DNA from: Roseburia sp.
GTDB lineage: Bacteria > Bacillota > Clostridia > Lachnospirales > Lachnospiraceae
Length of the DNA: 64,000 bases
Direction of reading: 5' to 3'
Assembly: GCA_026168605.1 (NCBI GenBank)
Contig: JAPFDX010000015.1
Span: 1-64,000 of the forward strand
Positions 16,439 to 25,887 of the stretch are shown in pieces; the first letter of the stretch is position 1; each line of letters opens with the position of its first letter. A model generated the notes under the pieces. That model was given only the letters and a program-made list of their open reading frames with translations, was not told where the DNA came from and made no database searches. The position numbers and the translations under genes were made by a program.

Positions 16439-16972
16439 TTACAGTCCGGTTGCAACGCGGATAAACAGTTTTATTTCTTTTTCCAGCCAGTCTCCGTACT
16501 CTGGCAATTTCCAGATATTCCATTTAAGATCAGGGTTTTGGATCCCTATGTATATATCCTGATCCTGAATGTATACAAGTGTGTCCTGATGTTCCGGTAT
16601 GCTTGTCCCTTCTCCCTGATCGTCTGCATGACCGGAAATTCTCAGCCAGATGTCATCGGTATTTTCTGTGATTTCCCAATTACTACTTTTCGAAATATAT
16701 GCATTATCTTCTTCGGATATATTTTCACCAACCAGTTCCATTTCCAGCCCGCCTCTTGGAGCAAGCCACGCGAGGCTTTCAATGTTTTTGATCAGTCCGG
16801 TTACCTCACTTGTATCAGAATCGAACTGTTGTACCTCACCGTTATAGCTGATACAGAATGTACCGGTTGTTTCCTTTTCCGTGCAGGACACAAGAAAAAA
16901 AGAAACAGCAAGCAAAAGAAACAGCATCCAATGATTTTTATTCTTTTTATACATCTGTCCGAAATGTGCCAT
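16439..16972 (-). CDS. small lipoprotein of unknown function
   Basis: This 177-residue lipoprotein has signal peptide KKNKNHWMLFLLLAVSFFL and lipobox LVSC (lipidated Cys near residue 30). I chose ATG 16972 because AGAGGA lies upstream; longer in-frame starts add a lysine-rich stretch ahead of the signal. The mature part is acidic and predicted beta-rich, with several Trp residues (SLAWLAPRG, WEITENTDDIWLRI, WNIWKLPEYGDWLEK). No family is recognised. It stands alone between the tRNA-Cys terminator and a divergent lipoprotein gene at 17185. Confidence 0.75.
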   Translation of the reverse strand: MAHFGQMYKKNKNHWMLFLLLAVSFFLVSCTEKETTGTFCISYNGEVQQFDSDTSEVTGLIKNIESLAWLAPRGGLEMELVGENISEEDNAYISKSSNWEITENTDDIWLRISGHADDQGEGTSIPEHQDTLVYIQDQDIYIGIQNPDLKWNIWKLPEYGDWLEKEIKLFIRVATGL

Positions 16973-17184
16973 ATGTGTTTTCCTCTTTTTTCGTATATTT
17001 GTTTTTTTGCAAGCCTTTATAAACATTGAGATTATTCCTGTATGGTATTTATTGTAACCCAGATCTTTCAAATTTGAAATAAACCTTTTCTTAAATATTC
17101 CGAAAGCCGCTTGGCATTTCCCATCAAATCATATAATATAGATTTTATGCCAGATTATGGCGATGGGACAGAATGGAGGAAACT

Positions 17185-17871
17185 ATGGAAAAGAAATGCT
17201 GGCTTTTCGTTCTCGCAGCGGGAGTTCTGCTGCTTGGGGGCTGCGGGGAAGACGCTGCCGAAAACAATGCAGGGCAGACACAGCCGCCTGCGGCAGAGAG
17301 TGAACAGGAGGAGAAATATCTCTCTGCCCAGGATGATGTGGATGTGGCAACAATCATTGCGGTTTACAGCGAAGATGAAGAGTATCCGCAGTTGGCGCAG
17401 TTTTTGGCGGAACATTATGAGATTCCGGAGGAGTATCTGGATAAGACGAGATATTATTATAACTACACGGATCTGAACGAGGATGGGCAGGAGGAAATCT
17501 TTGCCGTTGTGGTGGGAGAGTACACGAAACAGCCGTCCGGCTATCCGGCAGTCATTTTGCAGAAAATGGAGGACGACACGTTCGGGATCATTGAAGATTT
17601 TGCGGGCATACAGACGCCTGTCACCATTTATGACACGATAACAAACGGCTGGCATGAGTTTGTCTATTACGGACATGGCGCGGATGAGCAGGACGGTTAC
17701 CGCATTTGCCGTTACAATCCCGACGGTGGTTACCAGACAGATCTGAGTGAGATTGCCGATAAAGTGGAGCCGGTGAACGGCACGCAGATCCTCTCTGACA
17801 ATCTGATCGACGATATGGACAGGGGAGACTATCTGACACTGGCACCGAAGGATGCAGCAGTGTCGGAGTAA
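17185..17871 (+). CDS. lipoprotein with a calcium-loop-like repeat
   Basis: This 228-residue lipoprotein has signal peptide MEKKCWLFVLAAGVLLLGGC with the lipobox Cys at about residue 20. The start ATG 17185 follows GGAGG; an ATG twelve bases earlier would contain that site. After an acidic Gln/Glu linker comes a globular domain with DLNEDGQEEIF (about residue 95), a DxNxDGxxE loop seen in EF-hand-like and VCBS/FG-GAP repeats. The ligand and role are unknown. It converges with mtnN, whose stop lies nine bases downstream. Confidence 0.78.
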   Translation: MEKKCWLFVLAAGVLLLGGCGEDAAENNAGQTQPPAAESEQEEKYLSAQDDVDVATIIAVYSEDEEYPQLAQFLAEHYEIPEEYLDKTRYYYNYTDLNEDGQEEIFAVVVGEYTKQPSGYPAVILQKMEDDTFGIIEDFAGIQTPVTIYDTITNGWHEFVYYGHGADEQDGYRICRYNPDGGYQTDLSEIADKVEPVNGTQILSDNLIDDMDRGDYLTLAPKDAAVSE

Positions 17872-17879
17872 ACCGACCG

Positions 17880-18560
17880 TCAGGCGAGCCTTTTTAACAG
17901 CTCCACCGTGATTTCTGCGGAGATACCGGAAGCCCTCTCACAGTTTTTTTCAAAATTGTCAATTCCCTCGTGCAGCGGGGTGTCAGTGATGGAGCGGACC
18001 GACAGAAACGGGATTTTGTTCACGTAGCAAACGTGCGCGATGGCAGCAGTCTCCATATCGACGGAGAGAGGGTGGTACTTTTCACGGATGGCGTCGCGCT
18101 CCGGGTTATTGATAAATGCCTCCCCGGTCACCGCCGTGCCAAAGAGGATGCGGTGCGGTGAGGCGGCACTGTATGCTTTTGCAAGTGCGAGGAGTTCTGC
18201 GGACGGCTCGAAATAGATGGACTCCATCCACGGATGGAAATCGGTCAGTATATCATCCGCGACGTCGTGGTAGGCGATCTTGTCCGCGATCACGGTGTCA
18301 AAAAGGCGGACGTCATCCGCGATGCCGCCGGCAGTTCCGGCGTTGATGATGGTATCGACATGGAAGACGTCGATCAAGAGCTGCGCCGCGATCGCGGCGT
18401 TTACCTTGCACACACCGCTGTAAAGCACGACGGCGGGGAGATTTTCGATCGTTCCCTCGTGAAACTGGAGCATTGCTTTTTCTGTGACGGTATCATTTTT
18501 TAAATAGCGGAGAAACGGGAAAAATTCCGTGTCTCCGGCACAAATAATTCCTATTTTCAA
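17880..18560 (-). CDS. mtnN: 5'-methylthioadenosine/S-adenosylhomocysteine nucleosidase
   Basis: This 226-residue nucleoside-phosphorylase-fold enzyme cleaves the glycosidic bond of MTA or SAH, recycling by-products of SAM use. The N-terminal MKIGIICAG strand, NAGTAGGI (about 73-80), VDMETAAIAHVCY (about 167-179, binding the ribose and base) and RSITDTP with the general-acid Asp are all present. The length is right for MTAN. It is a single leftward gene, and its stop is nine bases from the end of the converging lipoprotein gene. Confidence 0.93.
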   Translation of the reverse strand: MKIGIICAGDTEFFPFLRYLKNDTVTEKAMLQFHEGTIENLPAVVLYSGVCKVNAAIAAQLLIDVFHVDTIINAGTAGGIADDVRLFDTVIADKIAYHDVADDILTDFHPWMESIYFEPSAELLALAKAYSAASPHRILFGTAVTGEAFINNPERDAIREKYHPLSVDMETAAIAHVCYVNKIPFLSVRSITDTPLHEGIDNFEKNCERASGISAEITVELLKRLA

Positions 18561-18679
18561 TGGGATTCTCCTTTTCCGGTAGTGGTGACAGAACAGTCAT
18601 CATTTTTTTATTTTATCACATCTGTCGGAGGGTTTCTACGGCGTTTCCACAAAAAGGACTTTATATTGTGCCTCTGAAA

Positions 18680-18688
18680 TGCTATAAT
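18680..18688 (+). promoter_or_regulatory. extended -10 promoter of the gdpP operon
   Basis: TGC-TATAAT is an extended -10 box 32 bases before the TTG start. The -35 (TTATAT at 18661, 16-base spacer) is poor, as usual for extended -10 promoters. Confidence 0.65.
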
Positions 18689-18719
18689 TTGATTGTCTTT
18701 TTTTAAAGGAGGTCTGGTT

Positions 18720-20771
18720 TTGAAAAAAAATGATATAAAGCTGCGTGGCAGGCTGCGGGCATATCTGCGTCTCCCGGTGATGCTTACGCCCCTTCTGATC
18801 GTGATAAATATCCCTGTCTATATGGAAAGCGTCAAATCCGGTATCTATTTCTCCGGATTTGTTCTGTTGTATTTCCTGATCATGTTCCTGATGTATTTTT
18901 ACAATAGGGGACGGCTGGCAGACGAATTTGTCAATTTTGCGACACAGTATGCGACTGTGCAGAAGCAGCTTCTCAATGAATTCGAGATACCTTATGCATT
19001 GCTTGACTTTAACGGCAAGCTTCTGTGGGTGAACGAGCAGTTTACGCAGGTCACGGGAAAGGATAAAAGATACCACAAGTCGATCACGACGCTGTTCCCG
19101 GTGCTGACAAAGGAACTGTTGCAGCGCGGGGAGGATGCGGAGACGATGCAGATATCCCTTGGTGACCGCATCTACCGTGTGAGCTTAAAGCGCATTTATT
19201 TTAACATGGCTGCGGGCACGCTGGGCGTGACGCTGGAGGAGCACAGCGAGTACATGACGGCGCTCTACCTTTTCGACGAGACAGAGTTAAACCATTACAT
19301 GAAAGAAAATGAGAACCAGAGGCTGGTGGCAGGACTTGTCTACATTGACAATTATGACGAGGCGCTTGACAGCATTGAGGATGTGAAGCGTTCCCTTCTG
19401 GTCGCCCTCATCGACCGCAAGGTGAATAAATACTTTATGGAGATGGATGCGCTTGTCCGCAAGATCGAGCGTGATAAATACTTTATCGTATTTAAGAACC
19501 AGTATATGGAGCAGCTTCAGGAGGACCGCTTCAGCCTGATTGAGGACGTCAAGACGGTCAAGGTCGGAAATGAGATGGCGGTAACATTGAGTATCGGTAT
19601 CGGAAACGGCGGGGACACCTATAATAAGAATTATGAGTACGCCAGAATGTCGATCGATCTGGCGCTCGGCCGTGGCGGCGACCAGGTCGTGGTACGCGAT
19701 GGTGAGGAGATCACCTACTATGGCGGCAAGAATAAGCAGGTGGAGCGCAACAGCCGTGTCAAGGCGCGCGTCAAGGCGCACGCCTTGCGCGAGGTGATCG
19801 AGAGCCGTGAGCACGTGATCATCATGGGACACAGCATCAGCGACGTGGATTCCCTCGGCGCTGCGATCGGCGTATACTGTGCGGCGCGCGTACTTGGCAA
19901 GAAAGCGCAGATCGTATTAAATGAGGTGACGTCGTCACTCCGCCCTCTGGTGGAGGGTTTTTCCGAGGAAAACGGTTATCCGGCAGATCTGTTTATCCGC
20001 AGCGAGGAGGCGATCATGCTGACGAACCGCAATACGCTGGTCGTTGTCGTGGACGTCAACAGACCAAGTTATACAGAGTGCCCGGAGCTGTTAAAGCGCA
20101 CGGATACGGTCTGCGTCTTTGACCATCACAGACAGAGCAGCGAGGTGATCGAGAAGCCGGTGCTCGCCTACGTGGAGCCGTACGCGTCAAGCGCCTGCGA
20201 GATGATCGCGGAGGTGCTCCAGTATTTTTCTGAAAATATTAAACTGGCGCCGCATGAGGCGGACTGTATTTATGCGGGCATTCTGATCGATACGAACAAC
20301 TTTATGACAAAGACGGGCGTCCGTACCTTTGAGGCGGCGGCATACCTGCGGCGCGCGGGTGCGGAGGTGACAAGGGTCCGCAAGCTGTTGCGTGATGATA
20401 TGGGAGCTTATAAGGCGAGGGCAGAGGCCGTGCGTCACGCGGAGGTATACCGCGGTGCGTTTGCGATCTCCGTCTGTCCGGCGGACAATGTGGAGAGCCC
20501 GACGATCGCGGGGGCACAGGCGGCAAACGAGCTTTTGAACATCGTGGGGATCAAGGCGTCGTTTGTCCTGACAGAATACCAGAATAAAATCTATGTCAGC
20601 TCACGGTCGATCGACGAGATCAATGTGCAGCTTATCATGGAACGTCTGGGCGGCGGCGGCCACCTGAATGTAGCGGGAGCGCAGCTTGCAGACTGCTCGG
20701 TGTCCGAGGCAAAACGCATGATCAGAGCCACGATCGACGAGATGTTAAAGGAAGGAGATATTACAGAATGA
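18720..20771 (+). CDS. gdpP: cyclic-di-AMP phosphodiesterase GdpP (DHH family)
   Basis: This 683-residue membrane protein starts with TTG, chosen for the AAAGGAGG seven bases upstream. Domains in order are two membrane helices (about 15-55), a PAS-like domain (about 65-165), a degenerate GGDEF (about 180-330) and a DHH/DHHA1 catalytic module. GHSISDVDSLG is near 365, FDHHR near 466, and GGGGHLNVAG near the end. It hydrolyses c-di-AMP, which controls potassium and cell-wall balance. It overlaps rplI by four bases (ATGA), giving the gdpP-rplI-dnaB operon common in Firmicutes. Confidence 0.96.
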   Translation: MKKNDIKLRGRLRAYLRLPVMLTPLLIVINIPVYMESVKSGIYFSGFVLLYFLIMFLMYFYNRGRLADEFVNFATQYATVQKQLLNEFEIPYALLDFNGKLLWVNEQFTQVTGKDKRYHKSITTLFPVLTKELLQRGEDAETMQISLGDRIYRVSLKRIYFNMAAGTLGVTLEEHSEYMTALYLFDETELNHYMKENENQRLVAGLVYIDNYDEALDSIEDVKRSLLVALIDRKVNKYFMEMDALVRKIERDKYFIVFKNQYMEQLQEDRFSLIEDVKTVKVGNEMAVTLSIGIGNGGDTYNKNYEYARMSIDLALGRGGDQVVVRDGEEITYYGGKNKQVERNSRVKARVKAHALREVIESREHVIIMGHSISDVDSLGAAIGVYCAARVLGKKAQIVLNEVTSSLRPLVEGFSEENGYPADLFIRSEEAIMLTNRNTLVVVVDVNRPSYTECPELLKRTDTVCVFDHHRQSSEVIEKPVLAYVEPYASSACEMIAEVLQYFSENIKLAPHEADCIYAGILIDTNNFMTKTGVRTFEAAAYLRRAGAEVTRVRKLLRDDMGAYKARAEAVRHAEVYRGAFAISVCPADNVESPTIAGAQAANELLNIVGIKASFVLTEYQNKIYVSSRSIDEINVQLIMERLGGGGHLNVAGAQLADCSVSEAKRMIRATIDEMLKEGDITE

Positions 20772-21214
20772 AAGTAATTTTATTGCAGGATGTAAAGTCA
20801 CTGGGAAAGAAGGGGGAAGTCGTGAATGTGAGCGACGGCTACGCGAGAAACGCGATTTTCCCGAAAAAACTGGGAATTGAGGCAAACGCCCAAAATATGA
20901 ACGACCTGAAGTTACAGAACCAGCACGCGGACAAGGTGGCGCAGGAGAATTATGAGGCTGCGCTTGCACTTGCCAAAGAGCTTGAGACAAAGAAAGTGAC
21001 GCTTAAGATGAAGGCAGGAGAGGGTGGAAGAACCTTCGGTTCCGTGTCTACGAAGGAGATCGCGCAGGCGGCAAAGGAGCAGCTTGGTCTTGAACTGGAC
21101 AAAAAGAAAATGCAGTTGCCGGAGCCGATCCGGGCGTTTGGCATGACAGAGGTAGCGATTAAGCTGCACCCGAAGGTAACCGGAAAATTTACGGTGTACG
21201 TGGTGGAAGCGTAA
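20768..21214 (+). CDS. rplI: 50S ribosomal protein L9
   Basis: This 148-residue ribosomal protein is full length. The N-terminal MKVILLQDVKSLGKKGEVV and DGYARNAIFPK identify the rRNA-binding domain. A long central helix and the C-terminal domain ending in VTGKFTVYVVEA follow. It starts inside the gdpP stop codon and lies 12 bases ahead of dnaB, so it is probably translationally coupled. Confidence 0.98.
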   Translation: MKVILLQDVKSLGKKGEVVNVSDGYARNAIFPKKLGIEANAQNMNDLKLQNQHADKVAQENYEAALALAKELETKKVTLKMKAGEGGRTFGSVSTKEIAQAAKEQLGLELDKKKMQLPEPIRAFGMTEVAIKLHPKVTGKFTVYVVEA

Positions 21215-21226
21215 GGAGGAATATGC

Positions 21227-22561
21227 ATGGAAGAGGCACTGATCAAGCGGATTATGCCAAACAGTCTGGAGGCAGAGCAGTCCGTGATCGGTTCCATGAT
21301 CATGGATAAGGATGCGATCGTCACAGCGATGGAGATGCTTATCAGCGAGGATTTCTATCACCGGCAATACGGTGTCTTGTTTGACACGATGATCGAGTTG
21401 TACAATAAAGGGCTGCCGGTGGATCTGGTCACCCTGCAGAATAAGTTAAAGGAAAAGGATGTGCCGCCGGAGATTGCAAGTCTGGAATTTGTCAGGGATC
21501 TGGTCACCGCGGTACCGACGTCCGCAAATGTAAAGTATTATGCGCAGATCGTAAAAGACAATGCGATGCGCCGCAGACTCATCAAGTTAAACGAGGAGAT
21601 CGAGAACGAATGTTATCTCGGCAAGGAGAGCGTGGAGACTGTGATGGATATCACCGAGAAAAAGGTGTTTGATCTGCTCTCTGCGCGCGGAGGCGGCGGG
21701 GACTATGTGCCGATCCGCCAGGTTGTCATGAACGCGCTTGAGAAGATCGAGAACGCGGCTAAGACCTCGGGGACGGTTACGGGTATCCCGACAGGATTCA
21801 TCGATCTGGATTACCGGACAGCGGGGTTGCAGCCTTCCGATCTCATTCTGATCGCCGCGCGTCCTTCCATGGGAAAGACGGCGTTTGTCCTGAATATCGC
21901 GCAGTATGTGGCATTCCATGAGAATATGTGCACTGCCATCTTCTCGCTTGAGATGTCAAAGGAGCAGCTTGTAAACCGTCTGTTTTCGCTGGAATCGAGA
22001 GTGGATGCGCAGGCGCTCCGTACGGGTAATCTCTCGGACGCAGACTGGGAGAAGCTGATTGAGGGCGCGGGCACGATCGGAAACTCGGAGCTGATCATCG
22101 ACGATACGCCGGGTATCTCGATTTCGGAGATGCGCAGCAAGTGCCGGAAATATAAACTGGAACATGACTTGAAGCTTATTATCATCGACTATTTACAGCT
22201 CATGTCGGGATCGGGCAAGTCGACGGACTCCCGTCAGCAGGAGATTTCGGATATTTCCCGTTCCCTAAAGGCGCTGGCGAGGGAGCTGTCCGTGCCGGTG
22301 ATCGCGCTGTCGCAGTTGTCGCGTGCCGTCGAGCAGCGCCCGGACCACAGACCGATGCTTTCGGATCTGCGAGAATCGGGAGCGATTGAGCAGGACGCTG
22401 ACGTCGTGATGTTTATCTACCGCGACGATTACTATAACCATGACTCGGAGATGAAGGGGATCTCGGAGATCATTATCGCGAAACAGAGAAACGGTCCGAT
22501 CGGAACCGTAAATCTCGTATGGCTGCCGCAGTACACCAAGTTTGCAAACATGGAAAAATAA
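21227..22561 (+). CDS. dnaB: replicative DNA helicase
   Basis: This 444-residue hexameric helicase unwinds DNA at the replication fork. The N-terminal DnaB domain (about 8-110, NSLEAEQSVIGSMI) and C-terminal RecA-like motor are both complete. Walker A is ARPSMGKTAF near 210-219, Walker B is LIIIDYLQLM near 317, and KALARELSVPVIALSQLSR contains the sensor region. It is the third gene of the gdpP operon and corresponds to B. subtilis DnaC. No intein or insertion is present. Confidence 0.98.
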   Translation: MEEALIKRIMPNSLEAEQSVIGSMIMDKDAIVTAMEMLISEDFYHRQYGVLFDTMIELYNKGLPVDLVTLQNKLKEKDVPPEIASLEFVRDLVTAVPTSANVKYYAQIVKDNAMRRRLIKLNEEIENECYLGKESVETVMDITEKKVFDLLSARGGGGDYVPIRQVVMNALEKIENAAKTSGTVTGIPTGFIDLDYRTAGLQPSDLILIAARPSMGKTAFVLNIAQYVAFHENMCTAIFSLEMSKEQLVNRLFSLESRVDAQALRTGNLSDADWEKLIEGAGTIGNSELIIDDTPGISISEMRSKCRKYKLEHDLKLIIIDYLQLMSGSGKSTDSRQQEISDISRSLKALARELSVPVIALSQLSRAVEQRPDHRPMLSDLRESGAIEQDADVVMFIYRDDYYNHDSEMKGISEIIIAKQRNGPIGTVNLVWLPQYTKFANMEK

Positions 22562-22592
22562 AAGACTGTCGAAATAAGACGAGCGATTTTCG

Positions 22593-22621
22593 TTGTAAGA
22601 GACGTATGCCTTGCTTATAAT
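22593..22621 (+). promoter_or_regulatory. sigma-A promoter for the MerR-like gene
   Basis: TTGTAA, a 17-base spacer and TATAAT lie 73 bases before the chosen ATG, inside the dnaB-downstream gap. Confidence 0.75.
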
Positions 22622-22693
22622 ATAAGTTAAGCAGAAGTAAGTTTGTACCCGCAGCAAATCCCTGCGGACTACGGAAAGGTATGGTTTCTTGGA

Positions 22694-23275
22694 ATGGAAA
22701 AGGTACGTTACATGATTTCTGACGCGGCGAATATCGTCAATGTGGAATCACACGTGTTACGTTACTGGGAGGATGAACTGGAGCTTGACATTCCGCGCAA
22801 CGAGATGGGGCACCGGTATTACACGAAAGAAAACATTGAAGAATTCCGGAGGATCAAGGAGTTAAAAGAGCAGGGGTATCAGTTGAAGGCGATCCGTATG
22901 ATCGTACATAACGGACCGGTGGACGGTCTTGTGCAGGATGTGCCGGAAACCTGCCATGCGGCAGGGCTTTCGGTCGCGGAGAGCCAGCAGAGTATTCTGG
23001 ACAACACCGATAAAATGGCGCAGTTTACCGAGCTTATGACACAGATTGTCGGAACAGCGATGGCGGCGAACAATCAGAAGCTGAGTGAGAATATCAGTGA
23101 GGAGGTTGGAAAACAGGTGTTAAAGGAGATGAATTACATCATGCGCGAGCGCGAAGAACAGGAGGAGGAACGCTTTCGCAAGCTGGATGCTGCCATCCGT
23201 GAGAATCTGCGGGGCAGGGAAGAAAAAAAGAAGTTTTGGAAAAAAAGCCAGAAGAAAAAGCCGTCACAGTCGTGA
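22694..23275 (+). CDS. MerR-type HTH protein with coiled-coil tail
   Basis: This 193-residue protein has an N-terminal MerR-like winged helix: YMISDAANIVNVESHVLRYWE, then HRYYTKENIEEFRRIKELKEQGYQLKAIR. A long helical region and a strongly charged Glu/Arg/Lys tail follow. It lacks the cysteines of metal-sensing MerR proteins. The ATG at 22694 is weakly supported by a ribosome site; ATG 22709 is the alternative. In many Clostridia a similar gene follows dnaB. Function is unknown; the tail suggests oligomerisation or a chromosome-associated role. The stop codon lies inside the terminator hairpin at 23257. Confidence 0.8.
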   Translation: MEKVRYMISDAANIVNVESHVLRYWEDELELDIPRNEMGHRYYTKENIEEFRRIKELKEQGYQLKAIRMIVHNGPVDGLVQDVPETCHAAGLSVAESQQSILDNTDKMAQFTELMTQIVGTAMAANNQKLSENISEEVGKQVLKEMNYIMREREEQEEERFRKLDAAIRENLRGREEKKKFWKKSQKKKPSQS

Positions 23276-23286
23276 CGGCTTTCCTT
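23257..23286. terminator. bidirectional terminator spanning a stop codon
   Basis: A perfect 11-bp stem (AAAGCCGTCAC / GTGACGGCTTT) with loop AGTC includes the TGA of the MerR-like gene at 23273-23275. On the minus strand it is followed by TTTCTTCTGG then a long T run, ending the ferredoxin transcript. Confidence 0.9.
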
Positions 23287-23300
23287 TTGCACTTGAAGAA

Positions 23301-23540
<240 letters not shown>

Positions 23541-23684
23541 CTAATACAAAAGCGTGAGTATTACAAGAGAGAAAATTTTGTGTTCTCAATTTAGGACAAA
23601 TCTCTTGCCAAGAGCACCTATTTTTGAGATAATTTTAATATACTGTTCTACAATACATGAAAAATTTGAGGAGGAAACCAAAGA

Positions 23685-24152
23685 ATGAAGAAAACATGGA
23701 CAGTGAACGCCAATGGAGTGAACCATACCATTGAGTACAACGGCTGGGCCCTATTCGTTGACGGCGCGAAATATAAATTAAAAAGCGCTAACTGGTTCGT
23801 GCAGATGATCGATTATGCTGTGAATTTCGGCGATGTACAGTGTCGCCTGGTGGTGATCGGCAACAAGGTGGATCTTGCGGTGAATGGCCGTTATCTGGGA
23901 AGCGGTCAGCCCTACGAGCCTCTGGCCAGTATTCCCGCATGGGTGTCCGTACTGAGCGGTATCAGTTGCGTGATGGGCTTTCTGCTTAATTCCTGGCTGG
24001 GTCTGGCTATCGGCTGCCTGCTGGGTGTACTGTATTTCAAGACCTTCCTGAAAAAGAAACGGGCTTCTTCTGTTATCATCGCTTTTGTGATTGCAACGGT
24101 CTGCCAGATTATCCTTGGCTTCGGCGTGGTCATTCTTGTAAGTGGATTGTAA
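23685..24152 (+). CDS. membrane protein with N-terminal beta domain (FAIM1-like pattern)
   Basis: This 155-residue protein follows GGAGG. Residues 1-80 form a predicted beta-sandwich whose spacing (WTVNANGVNHTIEYNGWALFVDG, then VQCRLVVIGNKVDLAVNGRYLG) resembles half of a FAIM1-type domain. Residues about 84-155 hold three hydrophobic helices separated by a KKKR loop. This would place the beta domain on one face of the membrane, probably cytoplasmic. No experimentally studied relative is recalled. It precedes another small membrane protein by 96 bases and may be co-transcribed with it. Confidence 0.72.
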   Translation: MKKTWTVNANGVNHTIEYNGWALFVDGAKYKLKSANWFVQMIDYAVNFGDVQCRLVVIGNKVDLAVNGRYLGSGQPYEPLASIPAWVSVLSGISCVMGFLLNSWLGLAIGCLLGVLYFKTFLKKKRASSVIIAFVIATVCQIILGFGVVILVSGL

Positions 24153-24248
24153 TATCCTAAAGAGGAGAACCCGAGATCCTGCCAAAGCGCGGATGTGCGC
24201 AGGACCGGGAGGTAATGCAGATTTTGCATCCGCGGGAAATGAGGAACG

Positions 24249-24554
24249 ATGGAACAACGGTTTCAGAATGATTTTACAGGAGCCCCTTATCAAGAACCTG
24301 TGGTGATCAATCAACTGGAAAGAAAGAAGGACGGTCTTGCAGTAACCTCTCTGGTGTTCGGCATATTGGGGATTGTGTTCTGCTGGTGCCTGGTGCTTCC
24401 GCTGCTCATCAGTCTGTGTGGATTCATCATGGGGATTGTCAGTTTGGTGAGAACCAGACAGCATACCGGGCTTGCGCTTGCGGGAGTAATTACCTCTGCT
24501 ATTGGGATTATGCTCTGCATTCTTTTCTTTTTGCTTTTGATTTTTTGGCTCTAA
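24249..24554 (+). CDS. DUF4190-like small membrane protein
   Basis: This 101-residue protein has a 30-residue polar N-terminus and two or three hydrophobic helices (GLAVTSLVFGILGIVFC and LALAGVITSAIGIMLCILFF). The G-LAVTSLVFGILG and I-G-IVSLVRTR arrangement is typical of DUF4190 proteins, often found at the C-terminus of stress or secretion proteins. The ribosome site GAGGA is close to the ATG. The 96-base gap before it can form a hairpin with arms CGCGGATG (24188-24195) and CATCCGCG (24227-24234). Confidence 0.75.
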   Translation: MEQRFQNDFTGAPYQEPVVINQLERKKDGLAVTSLVFGILGIVFCWCLVLPLLISLCGFIMGIVSLVRTRQHTGLALAGVITSAIGIMLCILFFLLLIFWL

Positions 24555-24601
24555 TCCGATAGCGAGCGTACGTTTTTAAATTGCAAATTTTTTATAGGTA
24601 C

Positions 24602-24648
24602 ATAAAATCCGCCAGTTTTAAATTTTTCTGGCGGATTTTATGTTTTTG
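24602..24648. terminator. bidirectional terminator
   Basis: A perfect 14-bp stem (ATAAAATCCGCCAG / CTGGCGGATTTTAT) is followed by GTTTTTG. It lies between the DUF4190-like gene and the converging galM. Confidence 0.88.
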
Positions 24649-24697
24649 TATTGCTGATCACAGCTATTTATAGAGGAAACACATTTTGTCCCCAAAA

Positions 24698-25735
24698 TCA
24701 GAAGGTCGAAAAATGGTATAGCGTCTTGGAGCGGAACGGTTCGTCCGGCTTCAACACGATGCTTGGGAAATTCTCGTGATTGATCGCGTCCGGGAAATGC
24801 TGTGTCTCAAGGCACACGCTGGTGTGGCGCTCGTAGCTTTTTCCGTTCTTGCCCGCGAGCTTCATCGGCTGGTTGGCAACATATAACTGGATGCCGGGCT
24901 GGTCGGTAAAGCAGGTCATGCGGATGCCGCTTTCTTTGGACTGGAGCACAGCCGCCTCGCGCAGTCCGGTGCCGTTGATGACAAAGTTGTGGTCGTAGGT
25001 GCCGAACTTTCGGAACTGCTCATAATCGGAGGACATAAACTTTCCGATGGTGTGCATGGTGCGGAAATCAAACGGCGTGCCATCCACCGGGAGAATCTTT
25101 CCGGTCGGTGCCTGCGTGTCGTCCAGCTCAGTGATCGTATCGGCGTCGATAAAAAGTTCGTGTGACAAAATATCGCCCGTGCCCTCACCGTTTAAATTAA
25201 AATATCCGTGGCTTGTGACATTGAGCAGTGTGTCGGCGTCCGTGGAAGCTTCATATAAAATAGAAAGCTCGTTGTCCTCGGACCAGCCGTAGGTGACGGA
25301 AAGTGTCAGATTGCCGGGGTAGCCCTCCTCGCCGTCCGGGGACTCCATGACAAGCACCAGCTTGTCGTCCTTGATCTTCGCATCCCACTGTTTTACACCA
25401 TAGCCGATCAGACCGCCGTGCAGATGGTTGGAGCCATTGTTTACAGCGAGCTGGTAGTCCCTGCCGCCAAGGGAGAAACGACCGTCCTTGATACGGTTTG
25501 CGACACGTCCCACAACTGCGCCGAGGCTTGCATCATCCTGCTCATAGCCGTCCATCGCGTCAAAGCCAAGGCAGACGTCTGTCATCGTGCCCTCGCGGTC
25601 CGGAACAACGATTTTTACCAGGCGGCAGCCAAAGTCAAGAACCTCAACATAAGCGCCGCTTGCATTTTCCAGATGGTATATATGAATCTCTTTTCCTGTG
25701 TTCGTAGTGCCAAAATCTGATTTTATAATCTTCAT
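24698..25735 (-). CDS. galM: aldose 1-epimerase (galactose mutarotase)
   Basis: This 345-residue GalM enzyme interconverts alpha- and beta-galactose or glucose. Family motifs are NNGSNHLHGG (His catalytic region near residue 100), LNVTSHGYFNLNG (second His near 175) and VCLETQHFPDAINH with the base Glu near 310. The length is normal and there is no signal peptide, so it is cytoplasmic. It is a single gene facing left; no Leloir-pathway genes adjoin it. Confidence 0.95.
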   Translation of the reverse strand: MKIIKSDFGTTNTGKEIHIYHLENASGAYVEVLDFGCRLVKIVVPDREGTMTDVCLGFDAMDGYEQDDASLGAVVGRVANRIKDGRFSLGGRDYQLAVNNGSNHLHGGLIGYGVKQWDAKIKDDKLVLVMESPDGEEGYPGNLTLSVTYGWSEDNELSILYEASTDADTLLNVTSHGYFNLNGEGTGDILSHELFIDADTITELDDTQAPTGKILPVDGTPFDFRTMHTIGKFMSSDYEQFRKFGTYDHNFVINGTGLREAAVLQSKESGIRMTCFTDQPGIQLYVANQPMKLAGKNGKSYERHTSVCLETQHFPDAINHENFPSIVLKPDEPFRSKTLYHFSTF

Positions 25736-25841
25736 GGAAACTCCTTTCCTGCGGGAAACCCGCCTATCAGTCTGCTTCTGCCGTATGGCATGAACCTAAC
25801 GAAAATAATTATGCCACATTTATAAAAACATAGCAAGTAGG

Positions 25842-25870
25842 TTGCCTATTTTTTGGAATTGTGCGATAAT
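25842..25870 (+). promoter_or_regulatory. sigma-A promoter of the sua5-upp-atp run
   Basis: TTGCCT, a 17-base spacer and GATAAT end 17 bases before the first start codon. No other convincing promoter was found before the atp genes, though the operon need not be transcribed as one RNA. Confidence 0.65.
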
Positions 25871-25887
25871 CATACAGAAAGGCAGGA

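Noticed and set aside
24215-24271. 18-codon frame starting after GGGAGGT, overlapping the DUF4190-like gene start
   Set aside because: The ribosome site is only one or two bases from the ATG and the peptide has no leader-like feature; the hairpin around it is a simpler reading.
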